DNA of 56,182 nucleotides from DATFES01 sp035457725 (GCA_035457725.1 DATIBC010000081.1:1-56182); one strand, 5' to 3'; numbered from the stretch's first letter, positions 8,297 to 17,062 are shown. Notes: a model not told the origin generated them from the sequence alone. Made by a program: numbers and translations.

Positions 8297-9655
8297 CTAT
8301 TTGCTTCGCGACTGTGCCAAGACACGATCGACGAAGCGCGATGCCATGCCAACGTAACCGAGGGGATCGAACAGCCGGTCGAGATCGTCGGCACCGAGAT
8401 GGCGGCTAATGCGCGGATCTTTTGCAAGCACGTCCTTGAGATGTCGACGCTCGGCGATGGCGCGACGGCATCCTTCCTCGACGAGATCATGCGCGGCGAG
8501 CCGTCCGATCCGATCGCCCAGCGCCATCATGACTGCTTCGGCCAGGATCAGGCCGTGCGTCAAATCGAGGTTGGCGCGCATCCGCGAAGCGTCGACTTTG
8601 AGTCCGCCGATTGTCTCCGTCATCTGTCGCAACGCGCCAGCGGCGAGCATACAAAGTTCGGGAAGCGTCTCCCACTCGGCGTGCCAACCGCCGAGCCCGC
8701 GCTCCTGCTCCTGCACGCTCGCCACCATCATCGTCGCGACCAGGCCGGGCGCGCGGACGGCCGCGGCGAGCACGATCGCCGCGGTGACTGGGTTATGCTT
8801 GTGCGGCATGGTCGACGATCCCCCGCGTCCGTCATCCGCCGGCTCGGCGGCCTCGCCGATTTCGTTCAGCGTCAAAAGCGAAACATCGCGCGCCATCTTG
8901 CCGAGCGTTCCAACGATGAGGCCAAGCACGGCCGCGACTTCGACAATGCGGTCGCGGTTGGCGTGCCAAGGAAGCATCGGCAGAGCCAGGTCGAGTTCCT
9001 TGGCAAGCGCCTCGGCTACCGACAGGCCTTGCTCACCAAGCGCGGCTAACGTCCCGGCCGCGCCGCCGAACTGCAGCGTCAGCACGCGCGGGCGAAGCTG
9101 CGCGAGACGCTGTCGATGCCGGTCGATAGCGTCGAGCCATCCTGCCACCCGAAGGCCGAAGGTGATCGGCAATGCGTGTTGCATCCACGTCCGCCCCACC
9201 GCCGGCGTTTTCCGGTGGATATCGGCCAGCCGCGCGAGCGCGCCGGCCAGCCGCGCGAGATCGCGATCGATCAAGGCAAGCAATGATCGCAGTTGCAGGA
9301 CCAGGCCCGTGTCCATGGCATCCTGGCTGGTGGCGCCCCAATGCACATAGCGCGCTGCCTCGGCGCTCTCCGCGGCGACGAGCGCGGTGAGCTGCTTGAC
9401 CAGCGGGATCGCCGGGTTTCCGGCGCGCGTCGTAGCGACGGCCAGCTTCGAAACGTCGAATAATTCAGCGCGGCACGCTTTGACGATCGTCGGCGCCGCC
9501 GCGGCGGGGATGATGTCGAGACGGGCCTCGGCGCGCGCCAACGCTGCCTCGAAATCGAGCATGCCTTGCACGCGCGCGCGATCGGCGAACATCGCCGCCG
9601 CCTCGCCGCTCCCAAGCAACGGGCGCAGGAGTTCGAATGTCGACTCGGCGCTCAT
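8297..9655 (-). CDS. pcaB: 3-carboxy-cis,cis-muconate cycloisomerase
   Basis: A 452-residue member of the fumarase/aspartase superfamily. The superfamily signature GGSSTMPHKHNP is at residues 278-289, and WMQHALP near 157-163 supplies an active-site His. PcaB converts 3-carboxy-cis,cis-muconate to 4-carboxymuconolactone in the protocatechuate branch of the beta-ketoadipate pathway; the adjoining dioxygenase and decarboxylase genes separate it from adenylosuccinate lyase relatives. A GGAGG on the minus strand lies 7-12 bases before the ATG. Last gene of the pca set, 32 bp after pcaG. The hydrolase PcaD for the next step is not in this window. Confidence 0.94.
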   Translation of the reverse strand: MSAESTFELLRPLLGSGEAAAMFADRARVQGMLDFEAALARAEARLDIIPAAAAPTIVKACRAELFDVSKLAVATTRAGNPAIPLVKQLTALVAAESAEAARYVHWGATSQDAMDTGLVLQLRSLLALIDRDLARLAGALARLADIHRKTPAVGRTWMQHALPITFGLRVAGWLDAIDRHRQRLAQLRPRVLTLQFGGAAGTLAALGEQGLSVAEALAKELDLALPMLPWHANRDRIVEVAAVLGLIVGTLGKMARDVSLLTLNEIGEAAEPADDGRGGSSTMPHKHNPVTAAIVLAAAVRAPGLVATMMVASVQEQERGLGGWHAEWETLPELCMLAAGALRQMTETIGGLKVDASRMRANLDLTHGLILAEAVMMALGDRIGRLAAHDLVEEGCRRAIAERRHLKDVLAKDPRISRHLGADDLDRLFDPLGYVGMASRFVDRVLAQSRSK

Positions 9656-9687
9656 TCGGTTCGCCTCCGCGGCGCTTTATTGGGCCT

Positions 9688-10278
9688 TCACGCGTCAAAA
9701 AAGACCGTTTCGTTTTCGCCTTGCATGTGGATGTCGAAACGATAGACCGGTCCACCGGGCGCCGATCGTCGCGAAGCGACGAGCGTCTCGCGTCGCTCGG
9801 CTGGCACGCTCGCAAGCACGGGATCCTTGGCGTTCGCCGTCGCTTCGTCCGGGAAGTAGATCCGCGTATAGGCATGCGACAGCAGGCCGCGCATGTGAAC
9901 GATGACGTTGATGTGCGGCGCCTGCCGGCCGTCGACCGAGCCAGGCTTGATCGTCTCGAAAACGAAACGTTTCTCCGGGTCGGCGCCGGTGCCGCAGCGG
10001 CCGAAGCCGCCGAAACGGGCGTTCGAGCCGCGCGGGTCCGCCGGGTGCGCATAGCGGCCCATCGCATCCGCCTGCCAGATTTCGACGAGCGCGTCGCCGA
10101 TCGCCTCGCCCTTGCCGTCGAGGATCCGCCCTTCGACGCGGATTCGTTCGCCCTCGGTTTCCGCTCGAACAAGGCTGCCGCCAGCGATGCCGACAAATGC
10201 GTAGCCATACTGCTCTGGCGTCAGCCCGTAGGCGAAGAAAGGCCCGACGGTTTGCGAAGGGGTCTGCTTCAAGACCAT
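9688..10278 (-). CDS. pcaG: Protocatechuate 3,4-dioxygenase, alpha subunit
   Basis: A 196-residue intradiol dioxygenase alpha chain starting KQTPSQTVGPFFAYGLTP, the typical PcaG opening. The beta-sandwich segment GEAIGDALVEIWQADAMGRY is present, but the His-X-His pair of the iron site is not, as expected for the structural alpha subunit. PcaG pairs with PcaH to cleave the protocatechuate ring between its two hydroxyls, giving 3-carboxy-cis,cis-muconate in the cytoplasm. The gene begins 3 bases after the pcaH stop, implying tight co-translation. Length is normal for the family. Confidence 0.95.
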   Translation of the reverse strand: MVLKQTPSQTVGPFFAYGLTPEQYGYAFVGIAGGSLVRAETEGERIRVEGRILDGKGEAIGDALVEIWQADAMGRYAHPADPRGSNARFGGFGRCGTGADPEKRFVFETIKPGSVDGRQAPHINVIVHMRGLLSHAYTRIYFPDEATANAKDPVLASVPAERRETLVASRRSAPGGPVYRFDIHMQGENETVFFDA

Positions 10279-10281
10279 CGC

Positions 10282-10986
10282 TCAGCGCTCCACTGGCGTG
10301 GCGTTTCGCCCGCGCAGCACGATGTCGAACACGTAGCCGAGGGCGAAGCTCGGCTCGGTCACGTCAATCGAGAATTTGGCGACCATCGATTCCCGCGCGC
10401 CGGCCGGCGAGCTCTGATAGATCGGGTCGATGTCGAGCAATGGATCGCCCGGAAAATACATCTGCGTGATCAGGCGGGTGACGAAGCTCGGCCCGAACAG
10501 CGAAAAGTGGATATGGTTCGGCCGCCAGCCATTGTAATGGTTACCCCACGGGTAGGCGCCCGGCTTCACCGTATGGAAGTGATAGCATCCGGCGGCGTCG
10601 GTGACGCAGCGACCAGCGCCGAGAAAGTTGGGATCGAGCGGCGCATCATGCTGGTCGACCGTGTGAATGTAGCGGCCGGCGGCGTTAGCCTGCCAGATCT
10701 CGATCAGCGTGTCGGGCTGCGGTCGGCCTTCATCGTCGAGCACGCGCCCGGTGACGACGATTCGCTCGCCCAACGGCTCGCCGTTTTTGCGTGCATTCTT
10801 GGTCAGATCGGAATCGAGCGGTCCGATACCATCGTGGCCGAAGATCGGACCGGTCAACTCGGAAAGCGTCTGCAATAGAGGTACAAGCGGCTTGGTCGGA
10901 CCGCGCAGCGCGGTCGACTTGTAATCGGCGTGAATATAAGGTGGATGGACACTCCAATCGCGCGGTTTGAACGTCACGACGCTCAT
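10282..10986 (-). CDS. pcaH: Protocatechuate 3,4-dioxygenase, beta subunit (catalytic)
   Basis: A 234-residue catalytic chain of the Fe(III) intradiol dioxygenase. All four iron ligands can be placed by spacing: Tyr106 in AAGRYIH, Tyr145 in GAYPW, and His158 and His160 in RPNHIHFS. The frame is open further upstream, but the ATG at 10986 gives the expected MSVVTFKPRDW start and forms an ATGA overlap with the pcaC stop. With PcaG it forms the oligomeric ring-cleaving enzyme. Together with pcaC and pcaB it supports growth on protocatechuate-derived aromatics. Confidence 0.96.
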   Translation of the reverse strand: MSVVTFKPRDWSVHPPYIHADYKSTALRGPTKPLVPLLQTLSELTGPIFGHDGIGPLDSDLTKNARKNGEPLGERIVVTGRVLDDEGRPQPDTLIEIWQANAAGRYIHTVDQHDAPLDPNFLGAGRCVTDAAGCYHFHTVKPGAYPWGNHYNGWRPNHIHFSLFGPSFVTRLITQMYFPGDPLLDIDPIYQSSPAGARESMVAKFSIDVTEPSFALGYVFDIVLRGRNATPVER

Positions 10987-11381
10987 CGATGTTCTCCCCC
11001 CTCGCCGCCTGAGCCATCGGCCAACGACGCTTTGGCCAACCCGAAGGCGCGATTGGCCGCGGGCACGCCGGCGTACACGGCGACATGGAACAACGCCTCC
11101 CGGATCGCGTCCGGCGTCGCTCCGGTGTTGCGGCTGGCCCGCATGTGCATCTGAAATTCCTCCCAATGGCCGAGACTGGCCAGAATGACAAGCGTCAGCA
11201 GCGAACGCGTCGAGGCATCGAGCCCGGGCCGGGTCCATACCGATCCCCAGGCGCTCTCGGTAATGTAGCGCTGGAAGTCCGCATCGAACTCCGTTTTTCG
11301 CGCCTCCGCGCGATCGACGTGAGCGTCGCCGAGCACCCGTCGGCGGACGCGCATTCCGGACGCATATCGGTCATCGGACAA
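10983..11381 (-). CDS. pcaC: 4-carboxymuconolactone decarboxylase
   Basis: A 132-residue AhpD-like fold decarboxylase. RSLLTLVILASLGHWEEFQM (residues ~60-79) and HVAVYAGVPAANRAFGLAK near the C-terminus are characteristic of PcaC. It decarboxylates 4-carboxymuconolactone to the enol-lactone, the step after PcaB. The TTG at 11381 was chosen because AAAAGGAG (minus strand, 11389-11396) lies seven bases upstream; the ATG at 11354 lacks such a site and would trim the N-terminus. The stop overlaps pcaH. It is a stand-alone pcaC, not fused to pcaD. The gap to dppF is 83 bp on the same strand. Confidence 0.94.
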   Translation of the reverse strand: MSDDRYASGMRVRRRVLGDAHVDRAEARKTEFDADFQRYITESAWGSVWTRPGLDASTRSLLTLVILASLGHWEEFQMHMRASRNTGATPDAIREALFHVAVYAGVPAANRAFGLAKASLADGSGGEGGEHR

Positions 11382-11388
11382 GGACCGT

Positions 11389-11396
11389 CTCCTTTT
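11389..11396 (-). promoter_or_regulatory. Ribosome binding site deciding the pcaC TTG start
   Basis: AAAAGGAG on the minus strand, seven bases before TTG at 11381-11379. A near-ideal Shine-Dalgarno sequence placed for a TTG rather than for the downstream ATG. Confidence 0.65.
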
Positions 11397-11464
11397 GTCG
11401 CGGCGCTTCAGTCTTTCGCGCGATGCCTCCCATTACAATCGATTCGAAGCCGTCGCTCCATAGG

Positions 11465-12478
11465 TCACACGAGCGCTTGGGCGGCGATGCGCTCGGCGTG
11501 ATGGCAGGCGACGGCGCGGCCGTCGACGGTGCGCGCCGCAGGCGCTTCGGCGGCGCAGCGCGAATCGGCATATGGACAACGGCTGTGAAAGGCGCACCCC
11601 GGCGGCGGGTTGAGCGGCGAAGGTAGCTCGCCCTTCAGTATCTGCGGCTTGGCACGTCCCTCGGGGTCGACTTGCGGGGTGGCGGCCAGCAGCGCCATCG
11701 TATAGGGATGGCGCGGAGTGGCGAACACCCTTTGTTTGTCGCCATGCTCGACCGGCCTGCCGAGGTACATGACCATCACCTCGTCGGCGATGTGCCGGAC
11801 CACGCTCAAGTCGTGCGAGATAAACAGGTACGCGAGATTGAAGCGCTCCTGCAGGTCCATCATCAGATTCAGGACCTGGGCCTGGATCGAGATATCCAGT
11901 GCCGACACCGGTTCGTCGGCGACGACGAGGCGGGGATTGAGCATCAGCGCCCGGCCGATGGCGATGCGCTGGCGTTGGCCGCCGGAGAACATATGCGGAT
12001 AGCGATCGTAGTGTTCGGACCGCAGCCCGACCGCGGCCAGCATCGCCAGCGCTCGTTCGCGGCGCTCAGCGGCCGAAAATCCGGTGTTGATGATGAGCGG
12101 CTCCTCGAGGATCGCGCCGACCTTTCGGCGCGGGTTGAGCGATCCGTAGGGATCCTGGAATACCATCTGCACGGCGCGACGCAAGGCACGACGCGCCTCG
12201 CCAGCGGCGACAAAAGGATTCTCGCCCATCAACGTAAGTGTGCCGGATGTCGGCGGCTCGATCAGCGTCACCACGCGCGCCAATGTCGACTTGCCGCTAC
12301 CCGATTCGCCGACCACGGCGAGCGTACGGCCGGCGCGCAGCGCGAAACTCACGCCGTCGACCGCGCGGAGCGTCGCGTCGCCGCGAAACAGCCCCAGCCT
12401 GACCGAATAATTGCGCGTCAACCTATCGGCGGTGACGACGAACTCATGTGATGGCGCAGAAACGGCGCGAGCGGCCAT
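11465..12478 (-). CDS. dppF: Dipeptide-type ABC transporter ATPase
   Basis: A 337-residue ABC ATPase. Walker A GESGSGKST (57-65), signature FSGGQRQR (164-171) and Walker B LVVADEPVSALD (184-195) are intact. The C-terminal oligopeptide-transporter extension carries GCAFHSRCPYA and CAAEAP, the Cys-containing tail typical of OppF/DppF. It energises uptake with DppD, B, C and A. The frame is open upstream, but the ATG at 12478 forms a TGATG overlap with the dppD stop and gives the family's length. Last gene of dppABCDF. Confidence 0.93.
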   Translation of the reverse strand: MAARAVSAPSHEFVVTADRLTRNYSVRLGLFRGDATLRAVDGVSFALRAGRTLAVVGESGSGKSTLARVVTLIEPPTSGTLTLMGENPFVAAGEARRALRRAVQMVFQDPYGSLNPRRKVGAILEEPLIINTGFSAAERRERALAMLAAVGLRSEHYDRYPHMFSGGQRQRIAIGRALMLNPRLVVADEPVSALDISIQAQVLNLMMDLQERFNLAYLFISHDLSVVRHIADEVMVMYLGRPVEHGDKQRVFATPRHPYTMALLAATPQVDPEGRAKPQILKGELPSPLNPPPGCAFHSRCPYADSRCAAEAPAARTVDGRAVACHHAERIAAQALV

Positions 12479-13449
12479 CACGTCGCCTCCAATGGACTGA
12501 TGCAGCGCGTGTAGCCGGTGGCGTCGCGTACCAGCGGCGGACGGTCGCCGCGGCACGCGTCGACGGCATACGCGCATCGCGGATGAAACAGGCACCCATC
12601 GGGTCGATCGTCGAGACCCGGAACGACGCCAGGTATCGCGGCGAGCCGTCGGCGACCGATCGAGCGTTCAGGCAATGCTTCCAGCAGCGCCGCCGTGTAG
12701 GGATGCCGCGGCCGGCGGAAAAGCTCCGCCGCCGGACGTTGTTCAACGACCTGGCCAGCGTACATGACGACAACGCGGTGTGCGGTCTCGGCGACGACGC
12801 CCATGTTGTGGGTGATCAGCACCAGCGCCATGCCGCGACGGCGTTGCAGGTCGATGAGCAATTCGAGGATCTGCCGTTGAATCGTCACGTCGAGCGCGGT
12901 CGTCGGCTCATCGGCGATGAGAAGCTTGGGGTTGCAGGCGATCGCCATGGCGATCATCACCCGCTGGTTCATGCCTCCCGAGAGCTGGTGCGGAAACGCC
13001 GACAGCCGCGTTTCTGCATCGGGGATGCCGACTTGATCGAGCAGTTCGACGGCGCGCCGGCGCAACTCGGCGCGCGACCCGCCAAGATGAGTCCGCAATC
13101 CCTCGATGATCTGGAAGCCGACGGTGAAGCACGGGTTGAGGCTTGTCATTGGCTCCTGGAAGATCATTGCCACGTCGCGGCCAGTGATATGCCGCCGCTC
13201 GCGGTGGCTGAGCGCGAGCAGGTCATGGCCTGCAAAGCTCAGTCGGTCGGCGCTCACCCGTCCGTTGGCCGCGACCAGACCCATGACCGCGAGTGACGAT
13301 ACGCTTTTGCCGGAGCCCGATTCGCCGACGATTCCGACCACCTCGCCTTCCTCGATGCTGAGATCGACTCCTTCGACGGCGCGAACCACGCCATTGTTGG
13401 TGGCGAATTCGACCGACAAGTTGAGCACCTCGAGCAACGCCATCTTCAT
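12478..13449 (-). CDS. dppD: Dipeptide-type ABC transporter ATPase
   Basis: A 323-residue ABC ATPase. Walker A GESGSGKS (42-49), signature LSGGMNQR (156-163) and Walker B LLIADEPTTALD (176-187) are complete. The C-terminal extension GCLFHPRCAYAVDAC contains the Cys cluster seen in OppD/DppD proteins, some of which bind an iron-sulphur cluster. The ATG at 13449 overlaps the dppC stop (TGATG), and dppF starts at the stop of this gene, so three genes are translationally coupled. Partner of DppF in the cytoplasmic heterodimer. Confidence 0.93.
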   Translation of the reverse strand: MKMALLEVLNLSVEFATNNGVVRAVEGVDLSIEEGEVVGIVGESGSGKSVSSLAVMGLVAANGRVSADRLSFAGHDLLALSHRERRHITGRDVAMIFQEPMTSLNPCFTVGFQIIEGLRTHLGGSRAELRRRAVELLDQVGIPDAETRLSAFPHQLSGGMNQRVMIAMAIACNPKLLIADEPTTALDVTIQRQILELLIDLQRRRGMALVLITHNMGVVAETAHRVVVMYAGQVVEQRPAAELFRRPRHPYTAALLEALPERSIGRRRLAAIPGVVPGLDDRPDGCLFHPRCAYAVDACRGDRPPLVRDATGYTRCISPLEAT

Positions 13450-14351
13450 CACCGCTTGAGCTTGGGATCGAGGGCGTCGCGAAGTCCATCGCCCATAAGA
13501 TTGAAAGCGAGGACGGTGATGAGGATCGCCAATCCGGGAAACGTCACGACCCACCACGCGCGCTGAATGAATTGCAGCGCGTCGGCCAGCATGGTGCCCC
13601 ATTCGGGCGTCGGCGGTTGCGCGCCGAGGCCTAGGAATCCCAGCGCCGCGGTGTCGAGAATCGCCGTCGAGAAACCCAGCGTCGCCTGGACGATCAGCGG
13701 CGCCAGACAGTTCGGAAGCACGGTCTTGAACATCAGTCGCGGCAGTCGTGCCCCGGTGACGCGCGCGGCGGTGACATAGTCCTTCGACAGCTCGGTCAGC
13801 ACCGAGGCGCGCGTGAGCCGCGCGAATCCCGGCAATACGACGACCGAGACCGCAAGCGTGGCGTTGAACAGGCCGGGTCCGAGAATCGCGACGATGACGA
13901 TGGCGAGCAACAACGCCGGCAGCGCCAGCAGCGTGTCCATTGCCCGCATGATGGCGATGCCGAGAATTCCGGGAAAGAATCCCGCCAGCAGCCCCAACGT
14001 CACGCCGACGACCAGACCAAGGGCGATCACGCTGATTCCGACCAGCATCGACACCCGCGCGCCGTGGATCAGCCGCGACAACATATCGCGTCCGATGTCG
14101 TCAGTGCCGAGAATGAAGCGCGTCGAGCCGCCCTCGACCCACGCCGGCGGAGCCAGCAGCGCATCGCGGTACTGCTCGGCCGGCGGGTACGGCGCCAGCG
14201 CGTCGGCGAAAACGGCAATCAAAGCCAAAGCGGCGATGATCGCGAGCCCGAGCACCGCGCCCTTGTTCTGGCGAAAGTACCGCCAGAATTCGATAAAAGG
14301 GTGCGGCGGAGCGCGATCCTTGGCGAACGTGGCCGCGATTTCGACCGCCAT
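13449..14351 (-). CDS. dppC: Dipeptide-type ABC transporter permease
   Basis: A 300-residue inner-membrane permease of the DppC/OppC group, with an N-terminal cytoplasmic stretch, a first membrane helix (NKGAVLGLAIIAALALIAVF, residues ~30-49) and about five later helices. ILGTDDIGRDMLSRLIHGAR is the typical DppC periplasmic motif, and AARVTGARLPRLMFKTVLPN (~190-210) carries the EAA-type loop that contacts the ATPases. The upstream part of the open frame lacks family character, so the ATG at 14351 was chosen; it lies 4 bases after the dppB stop. Confidence 0.92.
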   Translation of the reverse strand: MAVEIAATFAKDRAPPHPFIEFWRYFRQNKGAVLGLAIIAALALIAVFADALAPYPPAEQYRDALLAPPAWVEGGSTRFILGTDDIGRDMLSRLIHGARVSMLVGISVIALGLVVGVTLGLLAGFFPGILGIAIMRAMDTLLALPALLLAIVIVAILGPGLFNATLAVSVVVLPGFARLTRASVLTELSKDYVTAARVTGARLPRLMFKTVLPNCLAPLIVQATLGFSTAILDTAALGFLGLGAQPPTPEWGTMLADALQFIQRAWWVVTFPGLAILITVLAFNLMGDGLRDALDPKLKR

Positions 14352-14355
14352 GATC

Positions 14356-15366
14356 TCACCGGCCCTTTCGAATGCGGGGATTGACCAGCCCATACAGCAC
14401 GTCCACCGACAGATTGACCAATATGACGATGCTGGCGGCGAGCAGCACACCTCCCTGCACCACCGGGTAATCGCGGCGGCGAATGGACTCGATGAGCCAT
14501 TTGCCCACGCCGGGCCACGAGAAGATCGTCTCGGTCAAGATGGCCCCGCCGAGAAGCCGGCCGGTTTCGAGGCCGATGACGGTGATTACGGGGATCAGCG
14601 CGTTGCGCAGCGCATGCAGCCCGACAACGCGCCATGGCGGCAGCCCTTTGGCTCGCGCGGTGCGGATGTAGTCCTCGTGCAGCACTTCCAGCATCGAGGA
14701 TCGCGTCATCCGGCCGATGACGGCGAGCGGTACCGTGGCCAGGACGATCGCCGGCAGTACGAGATGCTGCAGCGCCGACTTGAACGCCCCCCACTCGCCG
14801 GCAAGCCATGCGTCGAGCAGCACGAAGCCCGTTGCCGGTTCGACGAAATAGCGCACAGACATGCGGCCCGACACCGGAGTCCAACCCAGCGTCACCGAGA
14901 ACAGCAAGATAAGGAGCAGGCCCCACCAGAAGATCGGCATCGAATAACCGGTGAGCGACAGCCCCATCACCGAGTGATCGAACACCGAGTTGCGCCGCAC
15001 CGCGGCGACGATTCCAGCCGGGAGCCCGATCAACATGGCGAGAATAATCGCGCTCAGCGACAGCTCGACCGTCGCCGGGAACAGCGAAAGGAATTCCTTG
15101 AGCACCGGCTCGCGCGTGATGATGGACTTGCCGAGATCGCCATGTGCCAAGTCGGCAAGATAGTAGCCGTACTGGACGAGGATCGGCTTGTCCAAACCGA
15201 GCTCTGCCTTGAGCTGGTTGTAGCGCTCCTCCTCCATGCCGCGCTCGCCCGCCATCAACAGGATCGGGTCGCCCGGAACGAGGCGGATCATGGCGAAGGT
15301 CAAAAGCGTCACCCCGATGAAGGTCGGGATGATCAGCGACACGCGGGTCAGCAGGAAGCGCAACAT
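14356..15366 (-). CDS. dppB: Dipeptide-type ABC transporter permease
   Basis: A 336-residue permease opening MLRFLLTRVSLIIPTFIGVT, the near-invariant DppB/OppB N-terminus whose first helix is followed by MIRLVPGDP. Further helices occupy residues ~95-330. RTARAKGLPPWRVVGLHALR (~215-234) is the EAA-type ATPase-contact loop. It forms the channel with DppC. It is separated from dppA by 86 bases that contain a perfect 10-bp hairpin (15401-15424), probably giving it lower expression than the binding protein. Confidence 0.93.
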   Translation of the reverse strand: MLRFLLTRVSLIIPTFIGVTLLTFAMIRLVPGDPILLMAGERGMEEERYNQLKAELGLDKPILVQYGYYLADLAHGDLGKSIITREPVLKEFLSLFPATVELSLSAIILAMLIGLPAGIVAAVRRNSVFDHSVMGLSLTGYSMPIFWWGLLLILLFSVTLGWTPVSGRMSVRYFVEPATGFVLLDAWLAGEWGAFKSALQHLVLPAIVLATVPLAVIGRMTRSSMLEVLHEDYIRTARAKGLPPWRVVGLHALRNALIPVITVIGLETGRLLGGAILTETIFSWPGVGKWLIESIRRRDYPVVQGGVLLAASIVILVNLSVDVLYGLVNPRIRKGR

Positions 15367-15400
15367 GGCGCGAATGGCCTAGGAGCGCCGCGAAACGACG

Positions 15401-15424
15401 AGGGGGAGCGTCGCCGCTCCCCCT
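15401..15424 (-). terminator. Perfect inverted repeat between dppA and dppB (attenuator/processing hairpin)
   Basis: AGGGGGAGCG (15401-15410), loop TCGC, and the exact complement CGCTCCCCCT (15415-15424) give a 10-bp G+C stem with a 4-base loop. It follows the dppA stop by about 28 bases on the minus strand. There is no T-run after it, so it is more likely a partial terminator or an mRNA-stabilising hairpin that keeps DppA above the membrane subunits than a full stop. Structure is seen; role is inferred. Confidence 0.7.
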
Positions 15425-15452
15425 GGCCGTGCGTCAAGTCGATCGGCCTCGC

Positions 15453-17051
15453 TCACTCCTTGATGTCGACGCCGTAGAAGATATGGCCGCCGAAGGGGTG
15501 GATCTTGAAGTCGATCACCTCTTTTCGGACCGGCTTGTATTGTACCGAATGCGCGACCGTGTACCACGGTGCCTCTTCCTTGAAGATCACCTGCGATTGC
15601 TTGTACAGCTCCGTGCGCTTGTTGACGTCGGCGGTCTGCCGCGCCTGGTTGACCAAATCGTCGAACGGCTTGTAGCACCAGCGCGCGCGATTGGTGCCAT
15701 CCTTGGCGGCGGCGCATCCCAGGAGGACATTGAGGAAGTTGTCGGGATCGCCGTTGTCGCCAGTCCAACCGAGCAACACGGTCTGGTGTTCGCCGTTCTT
15801 GGTGCGCTTGAGATACTCCGCCCATTCGAACGTCACGATATTCGCCTTGACGCCGATCTTGGCGAGATCGGCCTGGATCACTTCCGCCATGCGCTTGGCG
15901 TTGGGATTATAGGGCCTCTGGACGGGCATCGCCCAAAGGTCGGTCTCGAAGCCGTTGGCCAATCCGGCGGCGGCGAGAAGCTCCTTGGCCTTCGCCGGGT
16001 CGTATGGATAGTCCTTGATTGCGTCGTTGTACGACCAGATGGTCGGCGGGATCGGATTGGTCGCCGGCTTGCCGGCGCCCAGGAAGACCGCGTCGATGAT
16101 CGCCTGCTTGTTGACGGCATAGTTCATCGCCTGACGCACGCGCTTGTCGTCGAATGGCTTCTTTTCGGTGTTGAACGCCCAATAGCCGATGTTGAGGCCT
16201 TCCTGCGAAAGGAGATTGATGTTCGGGTCCTTCCTCATCGCCTCGAGATCGGCCGGATTTGGATACGGCATGACATGGCATTCGCCAGCCTTGAGCTTGG
16301 CCCAGCGGACCGACGGATCAGGGGTGATCGCGAACACCAAATCATCGATCTTCGCTTTACCCTGCCAGTAGTCGGGGTGCGCCTTGTAGCGAATGACCGC
16401 GTCCTTCTGATAGGCAACGAGGGTGAACGGCCCCGTACCCGCGGGCTCGAGGTCGACTTTCTCCGGCGTGCCCGCCTTCATCATCTTGTCGGCGTATTCG
16501 GCGGACTGGATCGAGGCAAAATCCATCGCCATGTTGGCGATGAACGGCGCCTCGGGATTGTTGAGCTCGAACACCACCGTGCGGTCGTCGGTCTTGCGGA
16601 TCGTCTTCAGCAGCTTCGGCATGTCCATGCTGTTGAAGTATTCGTACTTACCCCCGGATACGCGGTGGAACGGATGGTCGGATTTCCACGCGCGATCGAA
16701 GGTGAACAACACGTCATCGGCGTTGAAGGGGCGCGAGGGCGTGAAGTTCCTGGTCGTCTGCCACTTGACGTTTTGGCGAAGCTTGAACGTATAAACCTTG
16801 CCGTCCTCGGACACCGCCCAGGATTCGGCGAGGCCGGGCACGATCTTGGTCGTCCCGCGCTCGAATTCGACAAGCCGGTTATAGACTTGACGCGCCGAGG
16901 CGTCGAAGGTCGTACCGGCGGTGTAAAGCGCCGGATTGAACCCCTCGGGGCTGCCTTCGGAACAATAGACCAGGGTCTTGCCTTCCGCGGTAGCGACGTG
17001 CGCCATGGCAAGCGCGACGCCGACCGCGAGGGTGGCGATATGTCGTTGCAA
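15453..17051 (-). CDS. dppA: Dipeptide-type ABC transporter periplasmic binding protein
   Basis: A 532-residue cluster C binding protein (SBP_bac_5). Residues 1-24 (LQRHIATLAVGVALAMAHVA then TAEG) form the signal peptide. The mature start KTLVYCSEGSPEGFNPALYT closely resembles enterobacterial DppA, as does PGLAESWAVSEDGKVYTF. It captures peptides in the periplasm for DppBCDF; some DppA proteins also bind heme. The chosen start is TTG at 17051, with GGGAGG (minus strand, 17057-17062) five bases upstream; the ATG further out would bury the signal peptide behind ~60 unrelated residues. First gene of the operon. Confidence 0.93.
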   Translation of the reverse strand: MQRHIATLAVGVALAMAHVATAEGKTLVYCSEGSPEGFNPALYTAGTTFDASARQVYNRLVEFERGTTKIVPGLAESWAVSEDGKVYTFKLRQNVKWQTTRNFTPSRPFNADDVLFTFDRAWKSDHPFHRVSGGKYEYFNSMDMPKLLKTIRKTDDRTVVFELNNPEAPFIANMAMDFASIQSAEYADKMMKAGTPEKVDLEPAGTGPFTLVAYQKDAVIRYKAHPDYWQGKAKIDDLVFAITPDPSVRWAKLKAGECHVMPYPNPADLEAMRKDPNINLLSQEGLNIGYWAFNTEKKPFDDKRVRQAMNYAVNKQAIIDAVFLGAGKPATNPIPPTIWSYNDAIKDYPYDPAKAKELLAAAGLANGFETDLWAMPVQRPYNPNAKRMAEVIQADLAKIGVKANIVTFEWAEYLKRTKNGEHQTVLLGWTGDNGDPDNFLNVLLGCAAAKDGTNRARWCYKPFDDLVNQARQTADVNKRTELYKQSQVIFKEEAPWYTVAHSVQYKPVRKEVIDFKIHPFGGHIFYGVDIKE

Positions 17052-17056
17052 GGATT

Positions 17057-17062
17057 CCTCCC
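17057..17062 (-). promoter_or_regulatory. Ribosome binding site deciding the dppA TTG start
   Basis: GGGAGG on the minus strand, five bases before TTG at 17051-17049. Its position directly before the signal-peptide codons argues against the long ATG-initiated version. Confidence 0.65.

Noticed and set aside
13813..15477. A 554-codon plus-strand frame opposite dppB and dppC
   Set aside because: His/Arg/Asp-rich shadow of two well-supported permease genes.
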